A stretch of DNA of 64,000 nt from the NCBI RefSeq assembly GCF_004684905.1, contig NZ_SRJC01000001.1:1240001-1304000 (forward strand), in the 5' to 3' direction. The stretch comes from Halobacillus salinus (lineage in GTDB: Bacteria > Bacillota > Bacilli > Bacillales > Halobacillaceae). Shown piece after piece: positions 23,356 to 33,792 of this stretch. Position numbers and translations under genes: made by a program. Under the pieces are notes generated by a model. The model saw only the letters and a program-made list of their open reading frames with translations. It was not told the DNA's origin and ran no database searches. Within the stretch, counting starts at the first letter, position 1. Every line of letters starts with the position of its first letter.

Positions 23356-24297
23356 TCATTCGCTGTCTGCCTTGCGCATTCCTGCTAAATCAGACAAAAT
23401 CGTTTCAAATTTCTCTTCATAATACTTCTCGGACACTGTATACCACTGTACGTCCATTTTATTCCTGAAATATGTGTATTGACGTTTAGCATACCTTCTG
23501 GAGTTCCGCTTCAACAGCTCTATCGCATGATCTAGATCGTATTCACCCTTGAAGTATGGAATGAATTCTTTGTATCCTATCGCTTTCATCGATTGTGCGT
23601 TTTCTAAACCATGATGGTATAGGCGCTCCACTTCTTCCAGTAACCCATCTTCCATCATTTGATCCACCCGACGGTTAATCCTTGTGTATAGTTCGTCTCG
23701 ATCCATCTGCAATCCGATTAATATCGGACGGAATGGAGACTCTTTAGGCTGTTCTGTTTGATGGTCACTCATCGCTTTCCCTGTCGTTTCATACACTTCT
23801 AAAGCTCTTAATACACGTCTACGGTTATTCGGATGGACTTTACTCGCCTGTATGGGATCGATTTCTTTCAATCTATGATACATTGCTTCCATCCCTTGGT
23901 CTTCCGCGTCTCTTTCCAAGCGATCGATGACAGCCGTATCTTTCTTCTCCTCTGAAAACTTAAAGTCATAGAGCGTAGCTTGTATGTATAATCCGGTTCC
24001 TCCTACGATAATCGGCAGCTTACCACGGCTGTCGATTTCCTGGATCAATTCCTGAACAGATTCTTGAAACTCTGCAACCGAGAATTCGTCTTCCGGATTC
24101 TTTATATCAATCATATGGTGCACAATGCCATCCTTTTCTTCCTCTGTCACTTTGGCTGTTCCAATATCCATCGTCCGATAGATCTGCATCGAGTCACCAC
24201 TTATTACTTCTCCATTCATTTGTTTGGCGATTTCAACACCTAACTTGGATTTACCAACAGCAGTCGGTCCCACTACTGAAATTACAATCGGCTTCAT
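23356..24297 (-). CDS. miaA: tRNA dimethylallyltransferase
   Basis: Transfers a dimethylallyl group to A37 of tRNAs reading codons that start with U; MiaB then adds the methylthio group. 313 residues from ATG 24297, which follows AAGGAGG (a longer frame lacks signals). The P-loop is VGPTAVGKSKLGVEIA, then SGDSMQIYRTMDIGTAK, IIVGGTGLYIQA, and RRYAKRQYTYFRNK near the end. Its upstream region is shared with the divergent XRE gene and its operator array. Confidence 0.95.
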   Translation of the reverse strand: MKPIVISVVGPTAVGKSKLGVEIAKQMNGEVISGDSMQIYRTMDIGTAKVTEEEKDGIVHHMIDIKNPEDEFSVAEFQESVQELIQEIDSRGKLPIIVGGTGLYIQATLYDFKFSEEKKDTAVIDRLERDAEDQGMEAMYHRLKEIDPIQASKVHPNNRRRVLRALEVYETTGKAMSDHQTEQPKESPFRPILIGLQMDRDELYTRINRRVDQMMEDGLLEEVERLYHHGLENAQSMKAIGYKEFIPYFKGEYDLDHAIELLKRNSRRYAKRQYTYFRNKMDVQWYTVSEKYYEEKFETILSDLAGMRKADSE

Positions 24298-24324
24298 CAA
24301 TCCTACCTCCTTACCATGGTTCCT

Positions 24325-24330
24325 ATTATA
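24325..24330 (-). promoter_or_regulatory. Possible -10 box of miaA-hfq
   Basis: TATAAT on the minus strand, 28 bases upstream of the miaA ATG. No good -35 box is found at the normal distance, so an activator or another promoter may contribute. Confidence 0.4.
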
Positions 24331-24365
24331 CATGAATCCCGTCGCAATCATACCTCAGAGACTCG

Positions 24366-24450
24366 ACTAACGGAATCCGTTACCCATACTAACGGATTCC
24401 GTTAGTATAATTCAAAAATCTCGTTAGTTAGACTATCGTAATTCGTTAGT
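24366..24450. promoter_or_regulatory. Operator array with 22-bp spacing upstream of the XRE gene
   Basis: Three 19-base sites: 24366-24384, 24388-24406 (perfect palindrome ACTAACGGA-T-TCCGTTAGT) and 24432-24450 (ACTATCGTAATTCGTTAGT). Centres are 24375, 24397 and 24441. A half-site (CTCGTTAGT, 24420-24428) falls exactly on the missing register at 24419. The array ends beside the -10-like TATAGT at 24457-24462 of the XRE gene, so autoregulation is likely. Confidence 0.75.
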
Positions 24451-24540
24451 TTGTGGTATAGTATTAAAAAAGCGCTAATTGTCTGAATGTTTGTCGTGTT
24501 GATCATAGTTTAGTGGTAATCATAAAGGAGGCACTTTACA

Positions 24541-24900
24541 GTGATTCATGAACGAATTCGCTCGTTGAGAAAAGAACGAGGACTTACCCAAACCATGTTG
24601 GCTGAAAAAGTAGGTGTGTCTGCTCAAGTTGTATCGAACTGGGAACGTAATTACACTTCACCTGACTTGGGGGATTTCTCAAAAATCGCCAACGCCCTTC
24701 ATACGACAGCTGATTACTTGCTTGGTCTAAGCGATCAACAGGAAGATGAAATGCGCGAGATCAAACAATTGCTAGAGACCAAGGGTTACGACAAGCCTGT
24801 ATTCTTCGATAAGAAAGCTTGGTTCGGAATCCAGCAAGATGAAATCAAGCAGATTGATAACTATTTTCGATTCTTATTGCAACAAAAACATATTTCTTAA
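24541..24900 (+). CDS. XRE-family transcription regulator, divergent from miaA
   Basis: A 119-residue protein. The N-terminal HTH is MIHERIRSLRKERGLTQTML with VGVSAQVVSNWERNYTSPDL; ADYLLGLSD is typical of this family. The C-terminal half has two aromatic stretches (FFDKKAWFGIQQDE, NYFRFLLQQKH) of unknown role. The start is GTG at 24541 with AAAGGAGG upstream. It interrupts the otherwise one-directional run from mutL to miaA, is the only plus-strand gene of the chromosomal part, and has a periodic operator array upstream. I infer a recent regulator insertion; its targets are unknown. Confidence 0.82.
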   Translation: MIHERIRSLRKERGLTQTMLAEKVGVSAQVVSNWERNYTSPDLGDFSKIANALHTTADYLLGLSDQQEDEMREIKQLLETKGYDKPVFFDKKAWFGIQQDEIKQIDNYFRFLLQQKHIS

Positions 24901-24925
24901 CCCCCCTACTCTGGTAGGGGGTAAG
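24896..24925 (+). terminator. Hairpin directly after the XRE gene
   Basis: Perfect 8-bp stem CCCCCTAC/GTAGGGGG around TCTG, extended by CTTA/TAAG. There is no T tract after it, so it may stabilise the 3' end while the next hairpin (25001-25035) terminates. Confidence 0.5.
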
Positions 24926-25000
24926 CTTCACTCCTCTAATTTACATAACATAATTACAGTTTATTTATAATTCATCGATACTTCTCTCTTTAACCAAATA

Positions 25001-25035
25001 AAAAAAGCAGTCTCTTTTGCAGAGACTGCTTTTTT
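25001..25035. terminator. Bidirectional terminator between the XRE gene and mutL
   Basis: AGCAGTCTC/GAGACTGCT stem flanked by six A on the left and six T on the right, so it works for both converging transcripts. Confidence 0.9.
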
Positions 25036-26884
25036 ACATAACCCTTTTAAACATTTTCTCCATCTCGTACTCTGAGAAAAAGACGATAATCGGACGTCCA
25101 TGCGGGCACGTGAATGGGTCTGTCGACTTTCGTAAATCCTCGAGAAGCTGGAACATGTCTGTTTGATTCAAATAGTGATTCGCCTTGATCGATCGTTTAC
25201 AAGACATAAGGATTGCCGCTTCTTCCCTCAGTTTCAGAACATCAATCCGCTCTTCGTTCATGAGCTGCTCCACCATTTCATGGATGACTTCTTCTTCAAA
25301 ACCTTTCGGGAACCATTGCGGGTGGCTCCTTATAATATAGCTGTTTTCACCGAATGGCTCGAAGAATAACCCCACGTTTTCGAAAGTTGTTTTATGTTCT
25401 TCAATTTTCAATGCTTCCTGTCTTGAAAAATCGAATGTAATGGGCACGAGTAGTTCCTGTACTTCGTGGTCCACTTCGGCAAGTTGATCTCGGAAGAATT
25501 CATACTTGATCCGTTCCTGGGCAGCATGCTGGTCGACGATGTACATCCCTTCCTCATTTTGAGCGAGGATATACGTTCCGTGCAGCTGACCGATCGGGTA
25601 CATCGTAGGCACCCGGTCTTGAACCGGCTCCGGATCGGTCGAGACAGGCGGCTGTGAAGTCGGTTCTGTTTCCTCAGTCTTTTCAGTCACTTGAAATCCC
25701 TCGGACATTTCACGTAGCATATCGTCCTGATTCTTGGAAAATTCCGTAGCAGGAGCAGATTGCTCGACTAAGTGATCAACAGCTTCTTCCCGCTTCTCAT
25801 GAGCTTCTTCCTTATGGACTTCATCGAAAGTGAAACGTTCCTGTGTGGTGACTGGCTTTTCCACTTTCTTGGTGGGTTTCTCCACTGCAGGAATCAGCGT
25901 CTCTTGTCGGAAGACCTGTCGAATCGCTCCCTGAACTGCGTCATAAAGCTCTTTCTCTTTGGAAAACCGCACTTCAAGCTTCGATGGGTGGACGTTCACA
26001 TCCACAAGAATCGGATCCATTTCTACATTGAGCACGACAATGGGGCTCTTTCCAATTGGAAGTAACGTATGATAGCCTTCTAAGATCGCTTTATTTAGCG
26101 GTATATTACGAATGTAGCGACCGTTGATGATTGTAGACATATAGTGTTTCGAAGCCCGGTACACTTCAGGCTTTGCTACATATCCCGTAACTTTGAAATC
26201 ACGCGTCTGTGCTTCAATAGGAACCAGTTTCCTTGCTACATTCATGCCATAGATTTTAGCTACGACTTGTCTCAAATCTCCCCTACCGTTCGTATGGAAG
26301 ATTTGCTTCTCATTATGGGTCAAGGTGAACTTCACTTCCGGATGAGCAAGTGCCATTCTATTAAGTACGTCCGTAATATGTCCGAGTTCGGTGTGAATGG
26401 TCTTCATATATTTCAGGCGGGCTGGCGTGTTAAAGAAGAGTTCATCAACAATGATATCCGTCCCTTGACGAGCGTCACTTTTACTCTTTTCAATGAACTT
26501 CCCACCTTCTAATTCCATTTTTGTTCCAGCAGATTCTCCTGTCGAGGTCTGCATGCTCATTCTACTGACAGCTGCAATACTGGCGAGAGCCTCGCCCCTG
26601 AATCCTAGCGTCTTGACGTGGAACAGGTCGTTTTCATCTTTGATTTTACTCGTAGCATGTCGATAAAACGCTCGTTCACAGTCATCTTCCTCCATCCCCG
26701 ATCCATTATCGGTGATCCGGATCCGCTGCAAGCCGGCTTCCACGAGTTCAACAGAAATCCATGTTGCGCCCGCGTCAATGCTGTTTTCGACTAATTCTTT
26801 GACGACAGAGGCTGGACGCTCGACCACTTCACCTGCTGCGATTTTGTTGGATAAATGATCGGGCATTAATTGAATCCGAGCCAT
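25034..26884 (-). CDS. mutL: DNA mismatch repair protein MutL
   Basis: A 616-residue MutL that couples MutS recognition to strand incision. The N-terminal GHKL ATPase has [18 protein letters not shown] and [17 protein letters not shown] variable linker from about 340 to 430 is rich in E, Q and P. The C-terminal domain has the endonuclease metal motif [12 protein letters not shown], plus SCKRSIKA and CPHGRP near the end, so it is the nicking type expected in bacteria without MutH. It lies 15 bases after mutS. Confidence 0.96.
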   Translation of the reverse strand: MARIQLMPDHLSNKIAAGEVVERPASVVKELVENSIDAGATWISVELVEAGLQRIRITDNGSGMEEDDCERAFYRHATSKIKDENDLFHVKTLGFRGEALASIAAVSRMSMQTSTGESAGTKMELEGGKFIEKSKSDARQGTDIIVDELFFNTPARLKYMKTIHTELGHITDVLNRMALAHPEVKFTLTHNEKQIFHTNGRGDLRQVVAKIYGMNVARKLVPIEAQTRDFKVTGYVAKPEVYRASKHYMSTIINGRYIRNIPLNKAILEGYHTLLPIGKSPIVVLNVEMDPILVDVNVHPSKLEVRFSKEKELYDAVQGAIRQVFRQETLIPAVEKPTKKVEKPVTTQERFTFDEVHKEEAHEKREEAVDHLVEQSAPATEFSKNQDDMLREMSEGFQVTEKTEETEPTSQPPVSTDPEPVQDRVPTMYPIGQLHGTYILAQNEEGMYIVDQHAAQERIKYEFFRDQLAEVDHEVQELLVPITFDFSRQEALKIEEHKTTFENVGLFFEPFGENSYIIRSHPQWFPKGFEEEVIHEMVEQLMNEERIDVLKLREEAAILMSCKRSIKANHYLNQTDMFQLLEDLRKSTDPFTCPHGRPIIVFFSEYEMEKMFKRVM

Positions 26885-26899
26885 CTCTACCGTCCTCCT

Positions 26900-29476
26900 T
26901 TACGATTTGATGCGTTTTTGCAATTGATAGAGTTCGTTCATCGCATCCATCGGTGTCATTTCCAATAGATTCAAGTTTTCCACATAGTGTTCGATGGAAG
27001 AAGAGACTTCTTTTTTCCCTTTTGGTTCAGGCTTTTCTTCTTCCACAAATAAACTGAGTTGTTCGTCCTTTTCAGCTTGAGTACTTGCTTGCTCTTTCGT
27101 CGAACTCTCGAGCTGTTCTAACAGATCGCTCGCACGTGCAATCAGTTCTTTCGGAAGATCGGCCAGCTTTGCTACGTGAATTCCGTAACTTTCATCCGCC
27201 GGACCTTCCTTGATTTGGTGAAGGAAGACTACATGCCCGTCATACTCCTCAGCGCGAACGTGTACATTTTGTAAACGTTCCAATTGCTCTTCAAGCGTGG
27301 TCAATTCATGATAGTGCGTTGAGAATAAAGTCTTCGCACCGATTTGCTCATGAATATGTTCGACAATCGCTTGTGCGAGCGCCATTCCGTCATACGTACT
27401 CGTCCCTCGTCCAATTTCATCAAGCAAAATCATACTATTCTCCGTCGCATGACTCAGCGCATGATTCGCCTCAAGCATTTCTACCATAAAGGTACTTTGG
27501 CCAGATACAAGGTCATCCGCCGCTCCGATCCGTGTGAAAATCTGGTCAAAGATTGGCATCGAGGCCGATGTTGCCGGAACAAAAGATCCCATCTGACCTA
27601 GAATAGCTGTCAAAGCGAGCTGGCGCATATACGTACTTTTACCGGACATATTCGGACCTGTAATGAGAAGAATATCCGTTTCATCGTTCATATAAATATT
27701 GTTTGGAACGAAGGTTTCCCCCTTCAATACTCGCTCTACAACAGGGTGACGACCTTCTTTAATGTCGACCGTACGACCACTTACATATGTCGGACGAGCG
27801 TAATCGTTTCGGTCAGCTACTTCCGCAAAGCCTTGCAAACAATCAATACGGCTGATCTGCTCAGCTAAATGCTGGAGTTTGTCTACATAAGCTTTAACAC
27901 GCTCTCGAACTTCCAAAAACAACTCATATTCTAGTTCCACACTCTTTTCCTGCGCTTCTAGAATCATCGTTTCTTTCTCTTTCAACTCCGGCGTGATATA
28001 GCGCTCGGCATTCGTAAGGGTTTGCTTCCTTTCATAGCGATCTTCAGGCAAATAACGCAAGTTGGCTTTTGTCACTTCAATATAATAACCGAATACTCGA
28101 TTGTAGCCGATTTTCAAGGACTTGATACCAGTAGATTCCCGCTCTTTCTTCTCAAGTTCTGCAATCCACTGCTTACCGTTTTTCGATGCGTAGCGATAAT
28201 CATCCAGTTGTTCATTGAAACCGTCCCGTATCATGCCACCTTCTTTAATCGTAATAGGCGCATCATCTGCAATGCTCTCTTCGAGTAAGGATTTCAAGGA
28301 ATCCAAAGGGTCGATCGTTCGGTACAATTCTTTTATCGAATGATGATCGAACTCCTGTAATGTGCTCAGGATACCAGGCATATTTTGCAGAGAGTTTCGA
28401 AGCTGAATCAAGTCACGCGCGTTGACATTTCCATACGCTACTCGTCCTGCTAATCGCTCTAAATCATATACCGACTGAAGCTGTTCCCTCAACATTTCAC
28501 GTTCAAAAAATTGGTCAAGGAATCCTTCGACCTGGTTATGACGGGTTTCAATAGCTGGGGCCGACAATAGTGGACGCTCCATCCACTGCTTCAACATACG
28601 TGCCCCCATCGCTGTAATCGTCTCATCAACGATCGATAGTAGACTACCAGCTTTGCCTTTCTTGCGTATGGTTTCAACTAATTCCAAGTTACGCTTCGAG
28701 TACATATCAAGCGTCATATATTCCTTGAGCTCGATAACTTTCACCGGCTGCAGGTGATCAAGAGAACGCTTCTGGGTGTGCTGGATGTATTGAAGTAGAC
28801 GACCGAAACCTTCAATCAGCTTGTCCTGTTGAACATCTTTAATCAAATGAGAAAATGATTCGTCTACATTCGTACGATCTTCAAAGGAGACGGTGTACCC
28901 CAGCCTATCCCGAAGAATCGAGACATGATCCTCAGGAAAGTCATGTGCTACGACAACTTCTTTGACAGGTCGACTGTATAACTCACTCATCGCAGCATCA
29001 AAACCACCTGTAATAAGCGCTACGCTTGTCTCACCTGTCGTGAGGTCGTTATAGCTGACAGTATAAGTGCCGTCAGTAAAATGGCTGAGCGAAGCTAAGA
29101 AATTATTTTCCTTCTCATCTAGCATGCTGCCTTCCATGACCGTACCAGGGGTGATCAGCTGTACAACCTCCCGCTTCACAACCCCTTTGGCTGCTTTCGG
29201 GTCTTCGACTTGTTCACAAACCGCCACTTTGTATCCTTTCTCAACAAGCTGCCTTATGTAGTTTTCAGATGAGTGGTAGGGTACCCCGCACATCGGAATT
29301 CGTTCTTCCCCACCGCCGTCCCGGCTGGTAAGGGTGATTTCCAATTCTTTCGAAGCTTTTAAGGCGTCTTCGAAGAACATCTCATAAAAGTCGCCGAGTC
29401 GAAAGAAGAGAAATGCATCTTTTTGGTCGGCTTTAATCTTCAAGTATTGCTGGATCATTGGTGTATATTGTGCCAT
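26900..29476 (-). CDS. mutS: DNA mismatch repair protein MutS
   Basis: An 858-residue mismatch sensor. The N-terminal mismatch-binding domain carries the Phe-x-Glu wedge in [11 protein letters not shown]. The lever/clamp region spans about 250-560. The ATPase has Walker [18 protein letters not shown] and Walker [17 protein letters not shown], then STHYHELT. The ATG at 29476 (MAQYTPM) follows GGAGGAAATTTG; upstream in-frame codons lack signals. It is transcribed with mutL. Confidence 0.97.
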   Translation of the reverse strand: MAQYTPMIQQYLKIKADQKDAFLFFRLGDFYEMFFEDALKASKELEITLTSRDGGGEERIPMCGVPYHSSENYIRQLVEKGYKVAVCEQVEDPKAAKGVVKREVVQLITPGTVMEGSMLDEKENNFLASLSHFTDGTYTVSYNDLTTGETSVALITGGFDAAMSELYSRPVKEVVVAHDFPEDHVSILRDRLGYTVSFEDRTNVDESFSHLIKDVQQDKLIEGFGRLLQYIQHTQKRSLDHLQPVKVIELKEYMTLDMYSKRNLELVETIRKKGKAGSLLSIVDETITAMGARMLKQWMERPLLSAPAIETRHNQVEGFLDQFFEREMLREQLQSVYDLERLAGRVAYGNVNARDLIQLRNSLQNMPGILSTLQEFDHHSIKELYRTIDPLDSLKSLLEESIADDAPITIKEGGMIRDGFNEQLDDYRYASKNGKQWIAELEKKERESTGIKSLKIGYNRVFGYYIEVTKANLRYLPEDRYERKQTLTNAERYITPELKEKETMILEAQEKSVELEYELFLEVRERVKAYVDKLQHLAEQISRIDCLQGFAEVADRNDYARPTYVSGRTVDIKEGRHPVVERVLKGETFVPNNIYMNDETDILLITGPNMSGKSTYMRQLALTAILGQMGSFVPATSASMPIFDQIFTRIGAADDLVSGQSTFMVEMLEANHALSHATENSMILLDEIGRGTSTYDGMALAQAIVEHIHEQIGAKTLFSTHYHELTTLEEQLERLQNVHVRAEEYDGHVVFLHQIKEGPADESYGIHVAKLADLPKELIARASDLLEQLESSTKEQASTQAEKDEQLSLFVEEEKPEPKGKKEVSSSIEHYVENLNLLEMTPMDAMNELYQLQKRIKS

Positions 29477-29660
29477 CAAATTTCCTCCAAAACGTACAAA
29501 ATTCAAGTATATATAATTATATCATACAAGGTTCGAGCGCTTCTAAGGAAATACTAGACAACGGGAATTGACGTACAGGTCTCATTTTTCAGATTTTTAA
29601 AGATATCGAATGATCATTAACGAGACTTTTGCTTGATAACTTTCCAACCCTTATTGAAAA

Positions 29661-29694
29661 ATAAAAAAGAAACCTCGCTTGAAAAAGCGAGGTT
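29661..29694 (-). terminator. cotE terminator
   Basis: Perfect 10-bp stem AACCTCGCTT/AAGCGAGGTT with a four-base loop and T-rich tail; overlaps the cotE stop. Confidence 0.88.
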
Positions 29695-30268
29695 ATGATT
29701 CGTGACTTTCATGATCATGACTGGATGATGGCAGAAAATCCGTTTCAATAGCGGAGAAATCATCAGATGATAGGTCATACTCGTAATCATCATCGTTATC
29801 GCACCCATGCGGGTCCACTTTCACACAAAGTTTCGTCTCGCCAATCACATCAACAATAAATTCTCTCTCTACCTCGACCACAATTTTCTGCCCATTGCCA
29901 GAAATGTTTGCCTCCAAACAGTTCGGTTGCTGCACGACTTTCGCAATCACTTCTACGTCGTCATGGATGCAATTATCATCCTTAACGGCAAGTTTGACAT
30001 GGTCGCAGTAGTTCACGCGTTCTGTCACAACTTCTGTTTTCGTATTATCGTTGTACGAATACCACACGTTGATATCATAGCTTCCTGATACTTCGACGTG
30101 CTCCCCTTTTTTCTTAGCATTGTAGATGTGGTTGATGACCCAACACCCAAGGATGCTCGTCGGACGGTGCGAAGGGCTGATCGTATGCGTCGATTCCGTA
30201 AACTTTTTACCTTTACCAATTACAGCTTTTGTAATGATTTCCCTGTAATCACGCTCAAAAAATGACAT
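29693..30268 (-). CDS. cotE: Outer spore coat morphogenetic protein CotE
   Basis: A 191-residue protein that organises the outer spore coat in B. subtilis. Visible conserved parts: [20 protein letters not shown] at the start, [20 protein letters not shown], and [20 protein letters not shown]. The C-terminus is acidic and histidine/serine-rich, typical of the family and slightly longer than the B. subtilis protein (181). The ATG at 30268 follows AGGAGGAG. It lies between ricA and mutS as in B. subtilis, with its own terminator. Confidence 0.93.
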   Translation of the reverse strand: MSFFERDYREIITKAVIGKGKKFTESTHTISPSHRPTSILGCWVINHIYNAKKKGEHVEVSGSYDINVWYSYNDNTKTEVVTERVNYCDHVKLAVKDDNCIHDDVEVIAKVVQQPNCLEANISGNGQKIVVEVEREFIVDVIGETKLCVKVDPHGCDNDDDYEYDLSSDDFSAIETDFLPSSSHDHESHES

Positions 30269-30297
30269 AGGGTTTCACTCCTCCTTATTCTACCACC

Positions 30298-30325
30298 CAT
30301 CCTATGCAGGGGTTGGGCGAATGGT
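30298..30325 (-). promoter_or_regulatory. Possible sigma-K promoter of cotE
   Basis: On the minus strand AC, 17 bases, then CATAGGATG, close to the sigma-K pattern CATA-n3-TA (last base differs). It lies 30 bases upstream of the start. B. subtilis cotE has sigma-E and sigma-K promoters. Confidence 0.35.
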
Positions 30326-30390
30326 GACTGATGAACTTGACCTAAGGACGTGTTTAATTCATTCTATGCAAGAGCCTATAAAATTGTACG

Positions 30391-30427
30391 AAAAAAATCC
30401 TCCAAAGGAATAAACCCTTGGAGGATT
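30391..30427 (-). terminator. ricA terminator
   Basis: Long stem AATCCTCCAA.../...TTGGAGGATT with a seven-T tail on the minus strand, just after the ricA stop. Confidence 0.88.
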
Positions 30428-30439
30428 CTGTCAGCACGC

Positions 30440-30862
30440 TTAGTGGCTGCAGCTGTCTTTTTGTTTAGAACCTGTTTCTCCTTGAAGTACGTCACCGCCA
30501 GTGGAGCGAATTACTTCATTCGTTACTTCACGGGAAATCGTGTTTGTAACCATCTGCAAAATGTCATTGATGATCATCTGAGAATCTTTGAACTCTGATA
30601 CTACTGGAATTTCATCTAGCTCTTCCTGAAGGCGATCGATCTCTCCTTCAATTTTCTTCAATGCTTCTTGTTTTCCATAAGCTTGGAAATTGACAGCTTG
30701 TTTCTGAAGAGCTTTGATTTTCTTAATATGAGCCTGCACCTTGATGTTTTCATTCAACTTCGCTTCTAGTTGTTTGAAACGGTCGATCTCTTCGATATCT
30801 GCAAGCATCTTACCTAATTTGTGCGCCTCATCGACGACTTCTTTACGTGTATATTGTGCCAT
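30440..30862 (-). CDS. ricA: RicA (YmcA), Y-complex subunit for RNA processing and development
   Basis: A 140-residue helical protein, subunit of the RicAFT (YmcA-YlbF-YaaT) complex that in B. subtilis binds iron-sulfur clusters, speeds Spo0A activation and helps RNase Y mature operon mRNAs. Conserved parts: IKALQKQAVNFQAYGKQEAL, EIPVVSEFKDSQMIINDILQ, TGGDVLQGETGSK, and a single near-terminal cysteine. It starts one base after the miaB stop, so the two are coupled; RNase Y lies about 5.5 kb away in the same window. Confidence 0.92.
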   Translation of the reverse strand: MAQYTRKEVVDEAHKLGKMLADIEEIDRFKQLEAKLNENIKVQAHIKKIKALQKQAVNFQAYGKQEALKKIEGEIDRLQEELDEIPVVSEFKDSQMIINDILQMVTNTISREVTNEVIRSTGGDVLQGETGSKQKDSCSH

Positions 30863-30863
30863 T

Positions 30864-32420
30864 TCACTTCACCTCTACCTTTTCTTCAACGAGTTCTCCG
30901 TCAAGAGACCACGTTTTCGCTTTTGTAATTCGAACGGGTACGATCTTTCCAATGACTGCATCTGGCGCGCGGAAGTTCACGAGCTTATTACGTTTCGTAT
31001 AACCAGCAAGTACATCCGGGTTATTCTTACTCTCCCCTTGAACGAGTACGTCTACTACTTCTCCTTCATACTTGCTCATCGCATCTGCCGATTGTTGATT
31101 GACCAGTTTGTTCAATCGGTGCAGACGATCTTTCTTTTCTTCCATGGATACGTTGTCTTTCATCTTCGCAGCTGGTGTATTATCACGTGGAGAGTAGATG
31201 AACGTATAGGCTGCTTCGAATCCGACTTCTTCGACTAGGGAAAGTGTATCTTGGAATTGTTCCTCTGTTTCATTCGGGAAACCGACAATAATATCCGTGG
31301 TGAGTGTAGCCCCAGGCATAGCGAGACGGATTTTCCGTACAAGATCCAAGTACTCTTCCCGGGAATACTTACGCCCCATAATCTTCAGAACGTCCGTATT
31401 ACCGGATTGAACCGGCAGATGGATGTGGTCGAGCATGTTGCCGCCTTTGGCCAACACTTCGACGAGACGGTCATCAAAATCACGCGGATGTGATGTTGTA
31501 AAACGAACACGTGGGATATCGATGCTTCTCAACTCATCCATTAAATCCCCTAGTCCGTATCCAATATTCAAATCTTTTCCATACGAATTCACGTTTTGAC
31601 CGAGAAGGGTGACTTCCTTATATCCCTGGGCTGCTAGGTGGCGCACTTCTTGAATGATGTCTTGTGGCATCCTACTTCGCTCTTTTCCACGTGTATAAGG
31701 AACGATGCAATAGGTGCAGAACTTATCGCACCCATACATAATGTTAACCCATGCTTTGATGTTCCCTTTACGAGCCCGTGGAAGGTTCTCGATGATGTCG
31801 CCTTCTTTCGACCAGACGTCAACGACCATTTCCTTGCCGAACATCGCTTCCTTCATCAACTGAGGAAGACGGTGTATGTTATGTGTACCAAAGATCAAGT
31901 CTATGAATGGGTGCTTTTTAAGTATGCGATTAACGACCGATTCCTCTTGGGACATACAACCACAAATACCTAGAATTAAATTCGGGTTTTCTACTTTAAG
32001 AGATTTTAAGTGCCCGATCTCACCGAATACCTTATTCTCTGCATTTTCGCGGATGGCACAAGTATTCAACAAGATGACATCTGCTTCTTTCTGGTTTGAG
32101 GTCGATTCATAGCCCATTTCTTCGAATATACCGGCCATTACCTCGGTGTCATGCTCGTTCATCTGACATCCGTATGTACGGATCATGTATTTCTTCCCTT
32201 GTCCAGCTAAATTCATATCTTCTGGAATCGAGAAATCATAATGGACTTCTGTATCTTTTTTCTTTCTCCGTTGTGCATCTCGCATGTTCGGAGGCTGATA
32301 AGTAGTTTGAAAATACTGCATGAAATCTTCACTTGTTTTCTGTTTAATCCGTTCAAGGTTCCCTTCATCCGAAGACTTTTCACGAATCTGAGACAGTTCA
32401 TTTCGCTGTTCTTCGTTCAT
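30864..32420 (-). CDS. miaB: tRNA-2-methylthio-N6-dimethylallyladenosine synthase MiaB
   Basis: A 518-residue radical-SAM methylthiotransferase that adds the methylthio group at C2 of the A37 base modified by MiaA. The N-terminal MTTase domain has [20 protein letters not shown] and two more cluster cysteines ([23 protein letters not shown]). The radical-SAM CxxxCxxC is [22 protein letters not shown] domain ends the protein ([20 protein letters not shown]). The N-terminal extension of about 60 residues before the MTTase domain is typical of Bacillus YmcB. Confidence 0.96.
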   Translation of the reverse strand: MNEEQRNELSQIREKSSDEGNLERIKQKTSEDFMQYFQTTYQPPNMRDAQRRKKKDTEVHYDFSIPEDMNLAGQGKKYMIRTYGCQMNEHDTEVMAGIFEEMGYESTSNQKEADVILLNTCAIRENAENKVFGEIGHLKSLKVENPNLILGICGCMSQEESVVNRILKKHPFIDLIFGTHNIHRLPQLMKEAMFGKEMVVDVWSKEGDIIENLPRARKGNIKAWVNIMYGCDKFCTYCIVPYTRGKERSRMPQDIIQEVRHLAAQGYKEVTLLGQNVNSYGKDLNIGYGLGDLMDELRSIDIPRVRFTTSHPRDFDDRLVEVLAKGGNMLDHIHLPVQSGNTDVLKIMGRKYSREEYLDLVRKIRLAMPGATLTTDIIVGFPNETEEQFQDTLSLVEEVGFEAAYTFIYSPRDNTPAAKMKDNVSMEEKKDRLHRLNKLVNQQSADAMSKYEGEVVDVLVQGESKNNPDVLAGYTKRNKLVNFRAPDAVIGKIVPVRITKAKTWSLDGELVEEKVEVK

Positions 32421-32555
32421 AGCGATCTCCTTTCAAAACGTGCCTTCTAACTGTCTAATTATATCAGCTTTTTTTGTGAATTTTAAGTCATTCTATAGAT
32501 TTCATCTAAATTTCAACCTACCCACCATTATTGCCATAAACAGAATGAAAGAAAC

Positions 32556-32586
32556 AAAAAAGAGTAAGGGCTAAAGCCCCTACCCT
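32556..32586 (-). terminator. kbl terminator
   Basis: Stem 32586-32576 with 32571-32561 around a four-base loop, with G-U pairs, and a run of six T on the minus strand. Confidence 0.78.
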
Positions 32587-32595
32587 TGTTGTTGT

Positions 32596-33774
32596 TTATT
32601 GGATGATTCCGAGCTTCTTGCCAGCTTTTTCGAACGCATCAAGTGCTTCTTGTAATTCCTCTTTTGAATGTTCCGCCGTTACAATCGTACGGACTCGTCC
32701 CATTCCTCTTTGGACTGTCGGGAATACGATGCCTTGAGCAAATACTCCTTCTTCAAAAAGTTCATCCGAAAGTTTGTGTGTGGCAGCCTCGTCTCCGACC
32801 ATTACCGGAGTGACAGGTGTTTCACTGATACCAATATCAAAACCAAGCTCTTGTAATCCTTTTTTGAAGAATTTCGTGTTGTCCCAAAGCTTCTCAATTA
32901 GCTCAGGCTCTTCAAGAAGGACATCAATCGCTGCATCATTCGCTGCTGTTACAGCAGGTGGATGGGAAGTACTGAATAGGAACGGACGTCCTTTGTGGAT
33001 CAAGTAATCTTTGAGTGTCTGAGTACTTGCGACGTACCCACCCAGTACACCTATCGCTTTACTTAGTGTACCTACTTGAATGTGTACACGTCCGTCCAAA
33101 TTGAAGTGGTTGACAGTACCTCGACCATTGTCACCAAGAACACCGCTTGCATGTGCGTCATCCACCATGACGAGTGCGTCATACTTCTCAGCAAGTTCCA
33201 CAATCTCAGGAAGTGGCGCGATGTTTCCATCCATAGAGAAGACACCATCTGTGACAATCAAACGCGTACGGAAATCTGTACTTTCTTTCAACGCTTCTTC
33301 TAAGGATTCCATGTCCACGTGCTTATAAATTTTACGTCCAGCCTTGGTCAAGCGGATACCATCGATAATGGAAGCATGGTTCAATTCGTCAGAAATGACT
33401 ACATCGTCTTTTCCAAGAATAGAGGAAAGGACACCTTGGTTTGTTGTGAATCCTGACTGGAAGACAAGCGCTGCTTCTGTGTGCTTGAACTTTGCAAGCT
33501 TTTCTTCAAAGTCTTCGTGCATTTGCAGGGTACCTGCAATCGTACGGACAGACCCTGTGCCGACACCATACTTTTCATTCGCCTCATCCGCGGCTTTCAC
33601 CATTCTTGGGTGAGATGTCAATCCGAGATAGTTATTGGAAGATAATTGGATGACTTCTTTCCCTTTGATTGTAACTCTTGAACCTTGTGCAGACTCTAGT
33701 GGGATTAATTCTCTGAATGTACCCTGGTCTTTCATCTCATCTAATTCTTTTTGTAAGTATTCAAAACCTTTCAT
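32596..33774 (-). CDS. kbl: Glycine C-acetyltransferase (2-amino-3-ketobutyrate CoA ligase)
   Basis: A 392-residue PLP enzyme that splits 2-amino-3-oxobutyrate with CoA into glycine and acetyl-CoA, the second step of threonine catabolism. Visible: [59 protein letters not shown], and the PLP lysine in [17 protein letters not shown]. The ATG at 33774 follows AGGAGG. It lies 18 bases after tdh, whose unstable product it must consume. Confidence 0.95.
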   Translation of the reverse strand: MKGFEYLQKELDEMKDQGTFRELIPLESAQGSRVTIKGKEVIQLSSNNYLGLTSHPRMVKAADEANEKYGVGTGSVRTIAGTLQMHEDFEEKLAKFKHTEAALVFQSGFTTNQGVLSSILGKDDVVISDELNHASIIDGIRLTKAGRKIYKHVDMESLEEALKESTDFRTRLIVTDGVFSMDGNIAPLPEIVELAEKYDALVMVDDAHASGVLGDNGRGTVNHFNLDGRVHIQVGTLSKAIGVLGGYVASTQTLKDYLIHKGRPFLFSTSHPPAVTAANDAAIDVLLEEPELIEKLWDNTKFFKKGLQELGFDIGISETPVTPVMVGDEAATHKLSDELFEEGVFAQGIVFPTVQRGMGRVRTIVTAEHSKEELQEALDAFEKAGKKLGIIQ

Positions 33775-33792
33775 GAATCATTCCTCCTCATT

